Shown one piece after another: positions 21,601 through 34,269 of a DNA stretch of 64,000 bases. The notes under the pieces are model-generated. The model saw only the letters and a list, made by a program, of their open reading frames with translations. It ran no database searches and was not told where the DNA came from. The stretch covers positions 7,805,568 through 7,869,567 of the forward strand of contig NC_052507.1 of assembly GCF_014356525.2 (NCBI RefSeq). The letters are read 5' to 3'. The translations under genes and the position numbers were made by a program. Origin of the DNA: Nilaparvata lugens (lineage: Eukaryota; Arthropoda; Insecta; Hemiptera; Delphacidae). Numbering within the stretch: position 1 is the first letter of the stretch; every line of letters begins with the position of its first letter.

Positions 21601-22527
21601 TGGATTCAGACAATTACGTCATTAACAATATTGTCCAAACAAATTATTATAAAATAATATCTATCTCTAGAAATATATTTATCGAGAATAAGCTGAAGAA
21701 GTTCACCCACGGAAGTGGAAGCAACGTCCAAACATTTCTCTTCAAATGATATACGACTTTAGCAAAATATTTACAAGCAACGAAATGAGTTTAGTCAGCA
21801 ACGCTTATCCTGAATGTGGAGCTACTTGGCAAATATTGATTCGACTCAAGTTCCAAAGTTAATTTTGGAGCTTAGAGGGCTGCAAGTCCCCCGAGTGATG
21901 CTCAGCCCCATAAGGCTCTGGCCAGGAAATTCGTTTTCTAAAATATGGAGAAAGTTTTAATGGACAGGGCGACTAGTGTTTAGGAGAATGCTCTGTTTAA
22001 ATTTCTAGACGGCGCGCGGTGATCTTATTTTGAATATGAATGAAAAGCATCTCACTGTAGCTTAGCTCACTCTACTTTTTCACTCACAGTTTGAATATCA
22101 GATTCATCTTTGAAGCTTCCAGCTTGACGGTCGAGAGTCATTTTTCATTCTAAGCGAAAAAGTCTGCTCAAAAATTGCCTGTTTATTCAGGACTCCTCAT
22201 AACGCAGCTACATATGCCGCTCATACACTCCATCAGCGATTCTCTTTTATGTGGTTACATAGCGTGGGTGGTCCTTATTATCTCCACCAGAGTTGGGGAC
22301 ATTTTGCTCAGTTGATAGTTTATATAATCCTTTTAAGTACGGGACTTTTTTTTCAGGGAGGCCGTTATGAGATAACACGGATTCATCGACATTACTATAT
22401 TCAATTTACTGAAATATACTTGATTTTGGTGTTGATTATAATGATGATGCTAATTATTTATGAAATCCCTTAAAGTACAGGAGATGTTTTTCACGGAGGG
22501 CATTACAAGATAACAAAATTATATTAC
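21601..22527. other. No gene seen
   Basis: A moderately GC-rich patch at 21840-22060 (GGGCTGCAAGTCCCCCGAGT) is unique in the window and lacks a convincing frame. A 74-codon hydrophobic frame at 22249-22473 is unrecognised. Confidence 0.35.
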
Positions 22528-23060
22528 TATAATGAGGTCCACGTTATAATGGCAGTGGCTGAAGATAGGAGAACAACGTTGCCGAACCTCTGTCTTGTCA
22601 ATGACTTCTATAGACGGTTGCTGATACAGGTTTATTAATGATTACATGTTCATTCTCATTTAAAATGATCAATTATAATTTATTAAGCAAGAAATGCTTA
22701 ATTTCTATATTTTCAATAATCTCATAATGAATTTTTAAAATTAAGAAAAAATATTTTCCTACTCCTATTTAAATTCTTTATTAATTCATACAAAAAGTAC
22801 ATCATAAAAATTATAGGGAGAGAAAAAATAAGGTTACCTTGTGCTATTCCTCTCCCAAATGTATAAGGTTACTCATAGTCCAAAATAGAATTAAATATTT
22901 TTATATTTAAATAGAATTTTTATATTTTGTTAATCAATAATTAATTCTACATTGTTGAAAGACGATCTGGCAACAGAGCAAAGCGAGATAGCGCTTTGTT
23001 AAGTGATAGACAAGGATAGCAATACCATAAACACTGCCATTAAACGATGACCTCACTATA
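22528..23060. mobile_element. TATAGTGAGG TIR element, copy 4, with a tail repeat inserted
   Basis: Begins TATAATGAGGTCCACGTTAT and ends GATGACCTCACTATA. A minus-strand SINE-like repeat (about 22770-22895: AAGGTTACCTTGTGCTATTC, CTCTCCCAAATGTATAAGG) accounts for the extra length. Confidence 0.75.
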
Positions 23061-23479
23061 GTTCTTATTACTGTATTCCATGTACCAAACATTTATTTTG
23101 GTGTAACAATTAAATCTTGTTATTCCATTCAATGAACATGATAATCATAGCTATTCAATGGTGGAATGGCTGTTGATTTTACTGATTTTGAACGAAAGAA
23201 ATCGGCCAGCTAACTTGACTATGATTTAACTTATTGAGAGATTGAGAAACTGAGAAATTGATATAGTTTGAACTGTAGACAACTGATAATATTATAAGCG
23301 AGTAATCTCAAGCTCCATGTAGAATTAGTCATGAAGAATATCTGATTACTATTAGAATTTATTGTTTTGGTCTCTATTCTCAAAATGATAATTCATTAAT
23401 ACAGTTTTAAATATTAAGATTTGTTTCATGGGTAGGAACGTTTTCTTTTCGATAGCATTAGGAACGGGTGTAGTCATAA
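23061..23479. other. No gene seen
   Basis: AT-rich; GAGATTGAGAAACTGAGAAA is a short purine-rich repeat. Nothing else noted. Confidence 0.45.
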
Positions 23480-23762
23480 CCACCTCTAATACAAGGCCCT
23501 GGCCTACAATATTGCAACGTCGCCGCGTAGGCCTAGAATCTAATACATGATTGATGAAAAAGATCAGCTGGTATTTTTTAAATATTTTCCACCAATCATG
23601 TATTAGATTCTAATACATGAAAGGAAGCCTAGAATCTAATACATGATTGGTGAAAAAGATCAGCTGGTATTTTTTAAATATTTTTCACCAATCATGTATT
23701 AGATTCTAGGCCTACATTGCGACGTTGCAATATCGTAGGCCGGGGCCTTGTATTAGAGGTGC
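23480..23762. mobile_element. Compound fold-back element (CACCTCTAATACAAGG)
   Basis: The ends CACCTCTAATACAAGGCC and GGCCTTGTATTAGAGGTG are perfect inverted repeats, followed inward by ATATTGCAACGTCGC and its mirror. The core has two copies in tandem of a smaller palindrome, CTAATACATGATTGGTGAAA against TTTCACCAATCATGTATTAG, around GATCAGCTGGTATTTTTTAA. It is thus a palindrome inside a palindrome. Confidence 0.8.
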
Positions 23763-24457
23763 CTATGATGTAGTTTATCAAGAAAATTAGAGAGGTTGTT
23801 GAACATAGTTTAAACGGAACGCCTTTCTCCAATCTTATTGGTGAATGCCTCAAAAGAAGAACCAATCACATTCAAGCAGCAGCCACTTCGTTGCAGGGCA
23901 CTCCCACTTTTTAGAGAATGGTGGATACAAGACTGCTGCCTTAAAATGACAACTGACTCAGTTTTGTTGATATCCTAAACCCAATCAATGATATCGCTTG
24001 TGGAGTGGAAATGTGAAGCAAATAATATTACTGAGTTTTGATGGGTAGAACATCTGAAGACTGGGTAGAACACACTGGGTAGATCTGATCACATTGATTT
24101 GTTATATTGGGAGATATCAATTGACATTCAAATCAGTAACATCCAATAGAATATTATCATGGTTTTGTACCAGTAGAGCCTAGTTTTCATAAAAATGCAT
24201 TGGAAAGTGAGAACCTGAATTTGAATTTTACATTCCATTAGTTTTTGTTCCACAATATTTCTACATTTTCATGGAACACACCATATTATGTTATTGTGAT
24301 ATTATAATCTAATATAATATAATAACACTATTTTATTATCATATGTAGAACACCTTATAATACTAATAAAATTATATTCTTGATCAATTCAAATTGTTAT
24401 TGGAGTAGAGAATTTCATTATCCTAAATTGATAACATGTAGACATGACAACTTTTAA
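23763..24457. other. No gene seen
   Basis: Unique sequence; TGGGTAGAACA/TGGGTAGATCT recurs locally at about 24045-24090. Confidence 0.4.
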
Positions 24458-25282
24458 AAATCTGGTGTGGCGCACTCACACAACTTTCCTTGCCGTAATG
24501 AAAATTGATCACCTGACGCTAGTGTTCCCGCGCATCACAAGTCTACTACCGTATTCAAAGATTTGAGCCAGCTGGTGACAGGGCAATAACGCTGGAGACA
24601 CACATGAGGTCTGCTATCTCTTCATAGTGAATGATTTGATAGAATCAACAATAATTTGCAATTGAATAATCACATTTTCTCGAATTTAAAGCTTATTTTT
24701 AATTTTAGGTGAAAATGTTACTGAACATTAATTGTAGAGATTTTCATGCTCAATCTACTCCACTTGATTTTTTTTGTTTCAATTGTATCTGAAGCCTGAT
24801 AATTGGGAATCTATCTGCATTGATGGGACGGAGCTCCTGAAATTTTTACAGACATGGGACTTGTGGCAGTTGATAGAGCTTATCGATGACTATTATAGGT
24901 ATGAATTTGTTCAAAATCGTTGGAGCCGTTTCCGAGAAAATCACGAAAAACCCTGTTTTTGACAACATTTTCGACATTTTAGCCGCCATCTTGAATTGCA
25001 TTTGATCGAAATTGTTCGTGTCGGATCCTTATAGTGAAAGGACCTTAAGTTCCAAATTTCAAGTCATTCCGTTAATTGGGAGATGAGATATCGTGTACAC
25101 AGACGCACATACACTAATATACACACACACACACACACACATTCAGACCAATACCCAAAAACCAGTTTTTTGGACTCAGGGGACCTTGAAACGTATAGAA
25201 ATTTAGAAATTGGGGTACCTTAACTTTTTTCGGAAAGCAATACTTTCCTTACCTATGGTAATAGGGCAAGGAAAGTAAAAAG
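24458..25282 (+). mobile_element. 0.8 kb interspersed element (TCTGGTGTGGCGCACTCACA), copy 1
   Basis: Nearly colinear with 44304-45136: TCTGGTGTGGCGCACTCACA, GATCACCTGACGCTAGTGTT, GAGACACACA, CAAAATCGTTGGAGCCGTTT, CCCTGTTTTTGACAACATTT, a CA microsatellite, CTCAGGGGACCTTGAAACGT and GGTAATAGGGCAAGGAAAGT. ACTTTCCTTGCC near the left end is mirrored by GGGCAAGGAAAGT at the right. A short open frame (24774-24962) is not conserved in copy 2. Confidence 0.8.
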
Positions 25283-26200
25283 AGTCAAAAAGACTAGTCT
25301 TTTGACTCACACATGCTCAACTACCCGACAATGTCGAGAACAATATATCCATGTTGATTCCAAAACAGTATTCCATATTCTCTATCTCTCTGTTTTGAAA
25401 CGATGCTTGTATTTAGAAAACTGTCAAATTGAAAGCATTCGACTGTAAACTGAAAACATGGAACAATGCTCTCTCTTTCACTCAATCTCTCACTCTCTTT
25501 TACTCATCAACTGACTCACTCCCTCTCTCTCACTCACACAATTAACACAGCTGTCCTCACATGCATGAATCTATTCATATGCGACAGTTTCGACAGTTTG
25601 GGAATTTAATATCGCAAAATAATCAGCGTGATTACAAAGAGTGAACAAATTAAATTAATGTAACCGTTGTTTCATTTCAGAAGTAATTACAAACGTTGTG
25701 ATTCGGCATTGTCAGAGAATTGAATCACTGAACTTTTATCCCCATTTATTCACGTCAGTAGTGGATAAGCTTCAATAATATGTTCATGTATTGTTCATTA
25801 TTGACTAGTATCCATGACTAATGTTGTGTGTATTCTGTTGATTACTTGCTGCAGTTTGAAGCTTCTCTACAAAAAGTGGTTTTCCGCTCATGTTGGAGGT
25901 GGTTTTGTTTTTGTGAGATTGCTTTTCTAGAAAAGTTGTAATAACCGATTCCAGTTTATTTTCTGGTATAATTGGATGAGTTATTCTCTACAATACTAGC
26001 GACGATGTATCAGAGAATTAAATTTCAATCAACAAGCTGTGATTTGTGAATTTCATGCTTTATATTCTATTCAGATTGATGTTGCTGTTTTTATATTTCA
26101 TTTCGAATGAGAATTAGGTAGCTATTACCACAGGGGATATGATGAATACAATCAAAATTCCAAAGATAACAATATTATATTCTGATAACATACTATCTGA
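25283..26200. other. No gene seen
   Basis: Contains CTCTCTTTCACTC-type simple sequence at about 25470-25550. No coding signal. Confidence 0.45.
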
Positions 26201-26412
26201 AATCACTTCACTTATATGAACTACTTTACCTAGCCCAAATTAATAAAAACAATATGAAACTTGTAATACCTTTATAATTAAAAACATAGAATTTTCAACA
26301 TTTTGTTGAAATGTCTAAGAGTTTGAAAATGTTTTAAATGGAAAGGGTACTACAAGTTTCATACTGAAATCATTTCACTTATATGGGCTACTTTAATCAA
26401 ATTAATAAGAGC
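26201..26412. repeat. Fold-back repeat (TGAAATCACTTC...GGGTACTACAAG), left of LINE
   Basis: TGAAATCACTTCACTTATATG and TGAAATCATTTCACTTATATG (first 20 bases shared) bracket ACTTGTAATACC...GGGTACTACAAGT. The same family resumes right of the LINE at 27473-27590 with ACTTGTAGCATCC...GGGTTACTACAAG. Confidence 0.6.
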
Positions 26413-26423
26413 AATTATAAAAC

Positions 26424-27461
26424 GATATCAATGCAATTATTAGTGTGAATGAAGGAATGGTGGCAAGAGTGCGCATTGGTGGAGGAGTGTCAGAGGAGTT
26501 TGCCATGGAATAAGGCGTGAAACAGGGTGACAGCCTCAGTCCTCTGCTATTCATTATAATCATGGATGAAATACACAAAATATGTAAAAGAAGAACACAG
26601 AACACGCTGGTGGGTTACTGGAATATGAGGCCGATCGGTGCAAGAGCTCTTCTGTTCGCCGACGACATTGTCTTGATTTGTGATTCAAAAGAAAAATTGC
26701 AACAGTCAACAACTGAATGGGCAGAGGAATTGAAATCAAGGCATATGGTCTTAAATGTCAAGAAAAGCAAGGTGATGGCAGTGTCAAAGGGAATGAGAGA
26801 TAATATGCATATAATGGTGAATGGAGAGGAGATGGAACAGGTGGAGAAATATGAATACCTGGGTACAGTGATTTCGGAGGATGGAAGGATTGATAGGGAG
26901 GTGCTGAACAGAGTGAGAAAGGGAGCTGTTGCCTACTATGCAATAAAAGACTGTATATTTGGAAAAAGAGAGCTTGATAAAAAGATAAAGAACCAGGTAT
27001 ACAGAACAATAATAGAGCCCATCATGCTATATGGAAGCGAAAGTTGGCCAATAAAATCAAGTCACGAAAATAAGATAAGGACTGTAGAGATGAAATGCCA
27101 CAGAAAGACAGTTGGTAAGACTAGAAGGGATAGAGTAAGAAATACTAGAATAAGGGAAGAAGTGGGAATGAGAGATGTTGGGGAAAGAATAGAAACGAGG
27201 CAGCTGGGTTGGTATGGACATGTACAACGGATGAGGGACGAAAGCAAGGCAAAACAGTTTGTAAATGTTAGAGTACAGGGGAGAAGAACGGTGGGGCGCC
27301 CGAGGTATTCATATGAGGATCGCATTGAGGAGATAGGGAGAAGAAGAGGGAAGACGGTTCGGGAGATGAGGAGGATGGCGATGGATAGGTATAAATGGAG
27401 GAAGTGGACCGAGGCTACCCCAACGCTGTAAGGCATACTGGGGAGAGACAAAGAAGAAGAG
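26424..27461 (+). pseudogene. 5'-truncated non-LTR retrotransposon, reverse transcriptase C-terminal half
   Basis: The reading frame carries INEGMVARVRIGGG-like palm sequence, GVKQGDSLSPLLF (motif B), LLFADDIVLI (catalytic FADD), KYEYLGT, EPIMLYGSESW and LGWYGHVQRM, ending at 27431. This is the C-terminal half of an endonuclease/reverse-transcriptase polyprotein. The endonuclease and RT N-terminus are absent. A TAA stop (26511-26513) sits just before GVKQGD, so the frame from there is 304 codons without a true start. The 3' end is an AAG repeat. AATTATAAAAC is duplicated at 26413-26423 and 27462-27472, an 11 bp target duplication proving insertion as a truncated unit. It landed in a fold-back repeat. 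Confidence 0.88.
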
Positions 27462-27599
27462 AATTATAAAACTTGTAGCATCCTCTTTATTTAAATCATG
27501 AAACTTTTAACAATTTGATGAAATGTTTTAAAGTTTGAAAATGTTTAAAATAAAAGGGTTACTACAAGTTTTATATTTTTGTTGCATATTATAAGAGCG

Positions 27600-27944
27600 T
27601 CAGGCTTGTGCTTGGTTGATAGAGTACATCATTACTCGTTCTTATTCACCATTACTTCGATCTCACATAATAAATTTCCACTACAATTATCAATGAAATG
27701 GATGTATATTTTAAATATTTATTCATGCTGAGTCCAAGTAACATAGACATCAACATGTGATGTGATGTTTTTGAAGCTAGTAAATGAATTAAGCTACCTC
27801 GTACATTCGCCCTGACATTTTAAAAAACATCATTCGAAACGGGATTCGAAAAAACTTCATTTGGAAAACTCAATTGGATATTTGGATATCACTCTATCCA
27901 AATTCGCTCGATCCTATTAGTGTATCAGTTATTATAATTATTAT
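27600..27944. other. No gene seen
   Basis: AT-rich, unique, no recognisable feature. Confidence 0.45.
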
Positions 27945-28070
27945 TAACATTATGGCTTTGAATGGTGGGGAGACCCAAGGGTAGTTCCACCTCGCCGTAT
28001 ATAGTCCAAAGTTCCCTAATGGGAAACCGGACACTAAGGTTATAGTCAGCACAATACTTTAGTGCATCAG
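27945..28070 (-). repeat. Interspersed repeat (GGTGAGGTGGAACTACCC family), copy 1
   Basis: Minus strand: AGTATTGTGCTGACTATAAC, CTTAGTGTCCGGTTTCCCAT, TTTGGACTATATACGGCGAG and GTGGAACTACCCTTGGGTCT. Found again on the plus strand at 47335-47732. This copy is uninterrupted and supplies the empty site for the TIR element at 47370-47633. Confidence 0.75.
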
Positions 28071-28394
28071 TTGACAAATATAAATGAAAATAAAAATATG
28101 GTACTTCATGCTCAATAGGGAATATAAGCTAGCATTGGATAACTCAAGTATTACTATGATATTATACAAAAATTAATTATTATACAATAATATTATTGGA
28201 GAGATATTGAAAAGCACTAGAAGATACCTCACAGTTTCTATCATATTAACAATCAATATATAATTATTATATAATGTGAGATACACATGAGACTCATATG
28301 AAATACTACGTTCGAAAAGAAGCCGGTTATTTTTGACGTCAAGAAAACACGAGTCAGCAGAAAATCGAACCAGGGTTAGTAGGTCATCATCCCT
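28071..28394. other. No gene seen
   Basis: AT-rich unique sequence. Confidence 0.45.
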
Positions 28395-28803
28395 TACTTT
28401 CTATCTTCACAAGACGGTCAGTCTACTTCCCTTTTCTTAGTCAGTTTTCAATTCCACTTTCTTCTCCTATTTCTCGGCTACTCCCCTTTTCTTGTTAAAG
28501 TTTTCTTCTCTTAGTGAGTTTTCAATTCCATTTTCATCTCCTATTTCTCGACTACTCCCCTTTTCTTGCTGAAGTTTTAATTCTACTCTTTTCTCTATTT
28601 CTAGGGCTCTTTTCTTCTCTAAGTGAATTTTTCAATTCCACCCTCTACTTTTTCTCTAGGGTACTTTCCTTCTCTTAGTGGACTCTCCAGTTCTACTTTC
28701 TTCTCCTATTTCTTGGCTATTCCCCTTCTCTCACTAAAGTTCTCAATTTTACTCTCTTTTTCTATTTCTCGGCTACTTTCCTTTCCTTAGTGGAGCTCTC
28801 AAT
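28395..28803. repeat. Minisatellite, about 62 bp unit, about 6 copies
   Basis: Units contain TTCTTAGTGAGTTTTCAATT, CCACTTTCTTCTCCTATTTC and TCGGCTACTCCCCTTTTCTT with increasing divergence to the right. No frame is conserved between units. Confidence 0.8.
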
Positions 28804-31690
28804 AACTCGGAAAACGTACAAATACCAACGTATCACATTACAAAGCGACCGGGAATATTTGAAGAAAATTTCTGCAGCTCGGAACTCGACTACATTATCG
28901 CGAGACGTATGGAATGCATATTTTCCGAGCTGAGTATATTGTGAGTGTACGTGACCCTCTCAAACCAAACTGAAAGAAACATATGAGGAAAGGGAGAAAG
29001 ATTCGGTATCGAACTTTTGAAACGGCATCGCTTATTCGGTATTCCTATTGCGTTGTATTATAATATTGTATCATCAGAAGAATATAAACTTCCAATTTAT
29101 GTTATTATTGTGTATTTTGTGTGGATTTTAATATTTAATACGCATAATCTTGAATCGAAATATGAATGAACGTGAGAGACACCTTTCCAATCATATTGAA
29201 TAACAATTACTACTTTCTAGAAATTATTGATTTTTTTTATTTCTGGAGAAATTTTTCATGGTTTTTTGAGACTCTATGAGGTGAGTCTGTAAACAATGAA
29301 ACTCTCATTCTGTGAATGAGATAACGGAAGCAACAAAATAATACGGCTTTAGATGGTCGGATATAAAAATCACTAGAGAAAAAAGTAGATCAAGAATCAA
29401 TAATATATACTTTATATTATGATATTGAGCAGACTCATTTATGATGATTATCAGTTCTGACGTTTAGGCACTGTTTGAAAATGCTTAAAATGTTCATAAT
29501 CATCTCACGTACAAGGTTTAGGCTTATGCCTCGTCCAACTTACAAAGGGTTGTAGTTATTCAATTCAGAGTCTATTGACGGAGTCTATAAATTGACATTT
29601 CATACATGAAATCGTTGTGGAGTCATGGATTTACATTGAGTATGGAATTCTGAAATAATCAAACCAAACAAATCAAGTGACTTTTGGATCACTTACGATT
29701 TAAGGAGGAGGAAGATATTCAAGGACTCCAGTAGACAAACAGGAATTGTGACCCAATAACATCATAAACATATTGAACTATTCCCTTATTCCTGCTGATA
29801 CCTACTGATTTCCTTCAAACAATCGCTCATCATATTCTTATAAAAACAATCTCTCTAAAAGCTTAATCAAATCTCCTTCTCATATGAATACCTATTGATA
29901 TCCTAATACCATCTGTAACATATTTAATTTGGATTGATAAATAAAAATCCCTAGCTGAAATATTTATAGGTCTAAGTAAAGTAACTGGCTAATATCGCCA
30001 AAGAGATAACATAAAGATTAGATAATATCAGATTGTCCTGGCTAAACTGTACAACAGCCTAAGAGTAATTGAAATAATTTTTTGCTAATATATAATATTA
30101 TATAACATATTGAAGGTTGAGGTTAGGCATAAACATTTAGTGATCGGCGACCTAACGATCGACCGAGCCATGCAACGTAGAATCTGACCAAACACCTTGG
30201 CAGAAATTTATTGTGGCAAAACGGTATGCAATTTGAGGAACAAAAGGTCTCACGTGGCTAATTATTATGATGCATGAAACAAATAATAACATAATTATAG
30301 AAAATTGTCTAGCATGTAGAGAGCATATTCTAAAAACCCAATAAAAATAATTAAATGTATCCAAGAAATAGGAGGTTACCAGGCGCATGAATACTGTAAC
30401 AATTTGCATGCACCAATCACATAATGGCAATTGATAGGCGGCAATAGTATGCCGATTCAAAAATATTTGTATATATTTCTACAAATAAATAGAATTTGTA
30501 TAAAATTGTTGTATAGTCTATGTTTTGGATATGGCCCGAAGGCAAAGAAATTATTAAACATACAACATAAGTAATAATTTAATATTTTAGTATGGTCTAT
30601 TTGAACCTTGAATGGCGGAGGACTAGGATATTCAAATTTTATGTAAATTTAGAAATCGGAAATGAGAATTGTAAAATTGAGAAAGGAGAACCAACACTCG
30701 CCTGCCAAATGCCACCATGAGAGGTTCCTAAATAATATAGAGCGTAATACCTTGCTATAACTTGTAAAAATTTAAAGTTAGATTGAATCACTAAATTTCT
30801 TATAAGACTTTGTGATGCTCTTATAAAGCAAAAGTCATTTTCATTTTTAAATAATTTTGTAACCCCTTGGAAGAGACGACTCCGGCTACAATAGTCCAGG
30901 ACCACCAGGAGTTGGATTGACATCAGCAACTCATAAGAAAATTTCGACACGTGAGTGAGAAATATTGAAATAGTGATAGGGCGCCCTCAGTGCTTCGAAA
31001 TTACATGAGAATCAAAGCTAGCTCGTCGAAAGGGTTTTCTTATAAATCAAGAATTTAGTAAAAAACACTTGCGCAAGTAAATGTAGTATTAAAGGTATTT
31101 TATTAGAAAAACAACTAATCAATTCATATATTGGAAGATCTATAAATCAAAGAAGCATAAAATCTAGGCTGTTAATACATATTCATATGATCATTAATCT
31201 CTGCAATATAATTTGCGATAGTTTGTTGTAGCTCTGATTCACTAGATGAATTGCTCTATTTTATCCGTCAGGTGCCGAATCTTGCACCCTGAGATAAAAT
31301 ATATATTCATTACATAGAAATCTATTGAATACCATAGAATTTAATATATATATTTGGATTATTGGTTGTCAATTTATCAAGCTGATTTTAAGAAATCTAT
31401 TTTTAATAGAATTGTCCAAGTCGACAAGTATTAGCAAGCTAATATCGCAGCTACATGCAGAAGGATGCATATGATTATAAAATAAAAGCACATGGTAACG
31501 TTTCGTGCTATAAAATTTATAGAATAGTATTTAGCCTGTGATATTTTATTGATTTCGATTATTGTTCTATTTTTATATTATATATTTTTTATCGCTCTAT
31601 ATATTTTTTGCTCTGATTTATTTTTTTGCAATATTTGTCAATATATGTATCAAATTGTTTATGGTGTGCAATTTATTTTAATTCCTCAAT
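28804..31690. other. No gene assigned (2.9 kb)
   Basis: 28804-28990 is a little GC-richer. 29755-29920 contains outliers of the minisatellite at 31985-32610 (CCTATTGATATCCTAATACC). 30152-30460 and 30639-30950 have minus-strand frames of about 100 codons, the first rich in hydrophobic residues. I recognise no family in them and see no paired splice signals. Confidence 0.35.
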
Positions 31691-31699
31691 ACTATAGGA

Positions 31700-31812
<113 letters not shown>

Positions 31813-31984
31813 TAATGAATTATCAGAATCATTGTGGAAGCTCATATCTGGGCCTATAAAGATCTTTATGAGACTGTATCCTATTAAAAACCACGACCTA
31901 ATTTTCATAATTATATTAAAATATTTCATGCTCTACCGACTGATGCCAAGCAGGAGGCTAATCGTTATTTAAATATAAAAAATA

Positions 31985-32610
31985 ACGTGATACATCATAG
32001 ACTTATCAAAACTATTTCATTCCAGCTAATACCTCAGAGTCCCTCCTTATCTATATGAATTTCCATTCATTTCCTGATAGTATCATAGACTTATCAAACT
32101 ACTATCTCACTTTTGCTAATACCTTTTATTTCCCTCCAAACAATCTATTATCATAGACTTATCAAAATCGACTCTCTAAAAGTCGTATCAAATTCCTTCT
32201 TATCTATACGTATATTGACGCCATCATAGACTTATCAAACTATTCTCTTATGAAAATCGTCTGGCTAAAGAACGTTTCAAATTCCTTCTTATCTATACGA
32301 ATACATATTAATTTATTGATACCATCATAGACTTATCAAAATCGTCTGTCTAAAAAACGTTTCAAATTCCTTCTTATCTATACGCATACCTACCAATTCA
32401 TTGAAACCATCATAGACTTATTAAACTATTCTCTTATCGAGATCATCTGTCTAAAAGACGTTTCAAATTCCCTCTTATCTATACGAATGCCTATTAATTC
32501 CCTGATACAATCATAGACTTATCAAACTACTATCTCACTTCTATCAATTTCCTTCAAACAATCAATATCATAGACTAATCGGAATTTTCTCACTCAAAGT
32601 CGTATCTTAT
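31985..32610. repeat. Minisatellite built on CATAGACTTATCAAA, about 8 units
   Basis: CATAGACTTATCAAA occurs at about 31997, 32083, 32153, 32225, 32328, 32409 (ATTAAA), 32511 and 32569 (diverged). Between them AACGTTTCAAATTCC and TTCTTATCTATACGAATACC recur. Period varies between about 70 and 105. Confidence 0.85.
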
Positions 32611-32697
32611 CTCTAAGAAGTCCCTTCCCATTTTGTACATATACCTATTAATTTCCGATCATTTCCGAACAACAATAGTACTCTAGCAGGAAGGAAG

Positions 32698-33091
32698 ATG
32701 GCACAATTAGTCGATAACATCAAAGAGGGCAAAGCAAAGAGGAAGTCGATGCAAAGAGAACCCTCATGTGCCCGCATCCCTTCGGGAGTTTCTTGCTTCT
32801 TGGACGTGAGTGTGGAAAGAGAAAGTGATGACGAGAGGGTGTGAGAGAGAAAGAGTGAGAGTCAATCGCTCCCAGAACAATACTCAACACTGCCGGCGGT
32901 CTAGACTTCCGCTTCAGCCGAAAACTGAAAACTAATCCCAGGTCTTCAATATTCACTTGCGCACAGGAAGCGCGGAGCAGCTCTGTCAGTTTCCAGTGCT
33001 CTAATCCAGGCTCTGGAAGCCGATCTTCATCAAATTGAAGGCGCTGTGTTAATTTGTCCCAATGTGAATAATTGCTAGGCCTAGACTCCAA
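32698..33091. other. GC-richer island with two opposing candidate coding frames
   Basis: Plus strand: an ATG at 32698 opens MAQLVDNIKEGKAKRK and reaches TTGGAC/GTGAGT, a good splice donor (exon end 32811). Minus strand: a 123-codon frame from 33091 to 32720 spans the whole island. The base composition stands out from the AT-rich surroundings, as host exons do. Neither translation resembles a family I know. Only one, or neither, can be real. Confidence 0.25.
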
Positions 33092-33219
33092 TTAACTTTC
33101 TGTGTTTCAGTGAAGAGATGAAGGTTAAAGACGTTGTGGTGTAGCTTGTCTCAATGGGATACTGAAATTTCTTTTATTATTCATTCATGTCTATGAATAG
33201 TACTAGAATGTAACTCTTT

Positions 33220-33367
33220 GGCCTGGTTGTGAAAAGCCGGTTAAATTTTAACCGTGATCAATTCCACCAGTACCAATCAGAGAAGGCTTTTTTGAAAAGA
33301 CGGCTTTTCTGTTTGGTTCTCGTGGAATTAACCATGGTTAAAATTTAACCGGCCTTTGAGCAACTGG
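33220..33367. mobile_element. Short fold-back MITE (GCCGGTTGCA family), copy 2
   Basis: AAGCCGGTTAAATTTTAACC is mirrored by GGTTAAAATTTAACCGGCCT, and GAACCAAACAGAAAAGCCG pairs with the opposite arm. It is the most symmetric of the three copies. Confidence 0.8.
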
Positions 33368-34269
33368 AATTTTCTGTTTTAGTAAAGATTGTCCCAATTC
33401 AATGATAATGTACTTCTATTCTTTACTCATGTGTATTCATTATGACATAAGGATGTTACTTTTTTAAGCAAAAATTATTGTAAAAACGTTGTTATAAGTG
33501 CAGGCCTACTTTCACTCTCTATTTATTTCTATAGATTATTCATTGATTCGTAGGGCTTTTATCTGCAGAGAAATCCTTTTGAATGTTTACACAATTACAC
33601 AATGTCATTTCCTGTCAACACTCAAGTTTATAGGATATGTATTGGGTTCTTCATGTTTCCTTGAAAAATTTGCACTTCGATTTCCTGAGTTCTCATTTTA
33701 TAAAGTTCAAAATCAAGAAAACTTATTCCTCAACACAAATTCACATCTAAAAAAGCAAACAAACAATTTTAGAATGTTGATGATAGTATTGAACTTAAAT
33801 TTTCACATTAAATTTCATTCTACAGATTTAACTAAAATGTGGCATTTTGTGTTACAGTGAAGACGTTGTCATATAGCTTTTGTCTGGCCCCTCATAGGAG
33901 TAAAAAAGTATCAACAAAACATTTTTCCAAGATCAAGCAAGAAGCGAGCCCATAGTTACTAGTCACGTGGAAAGGGAAAATGCAATTTTGGACTGTTTAA
34001 CCCACTATGTACTTCAACGATTCACATCACAATACTCTTCAAACATTGTTACTTATAGTAGATAGGTTTGTGATTTTGTATTCAAATTTTTCAAATGAGT
34101 GCAATATTTCTCAAGTTTTCAACTTATTTTGATACATTCTGCGATTCATTCAATCTATCACGTCAACCTTCAGAATTCAAAATTTTCAAATCATTATTCC
34201 TGGACCGAAAATCAAGTGACTGAGCAGTGTGTAATTATATAACCTTAACTTTTGGACAACATCAACATT
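33368..34269. other. No gene seen
   Basis: A 120-codon plus frame (33498-33860) starts ATG-less in context and shows no motif. AT-rich throughout. Confidence 0.35.

Noticed and set aside
30152..30950. Hydrophobic minus frames, considered as a chemoreceptor fragment
   Set aside because: No conserved receptor signature or paired splice sites could be seen.
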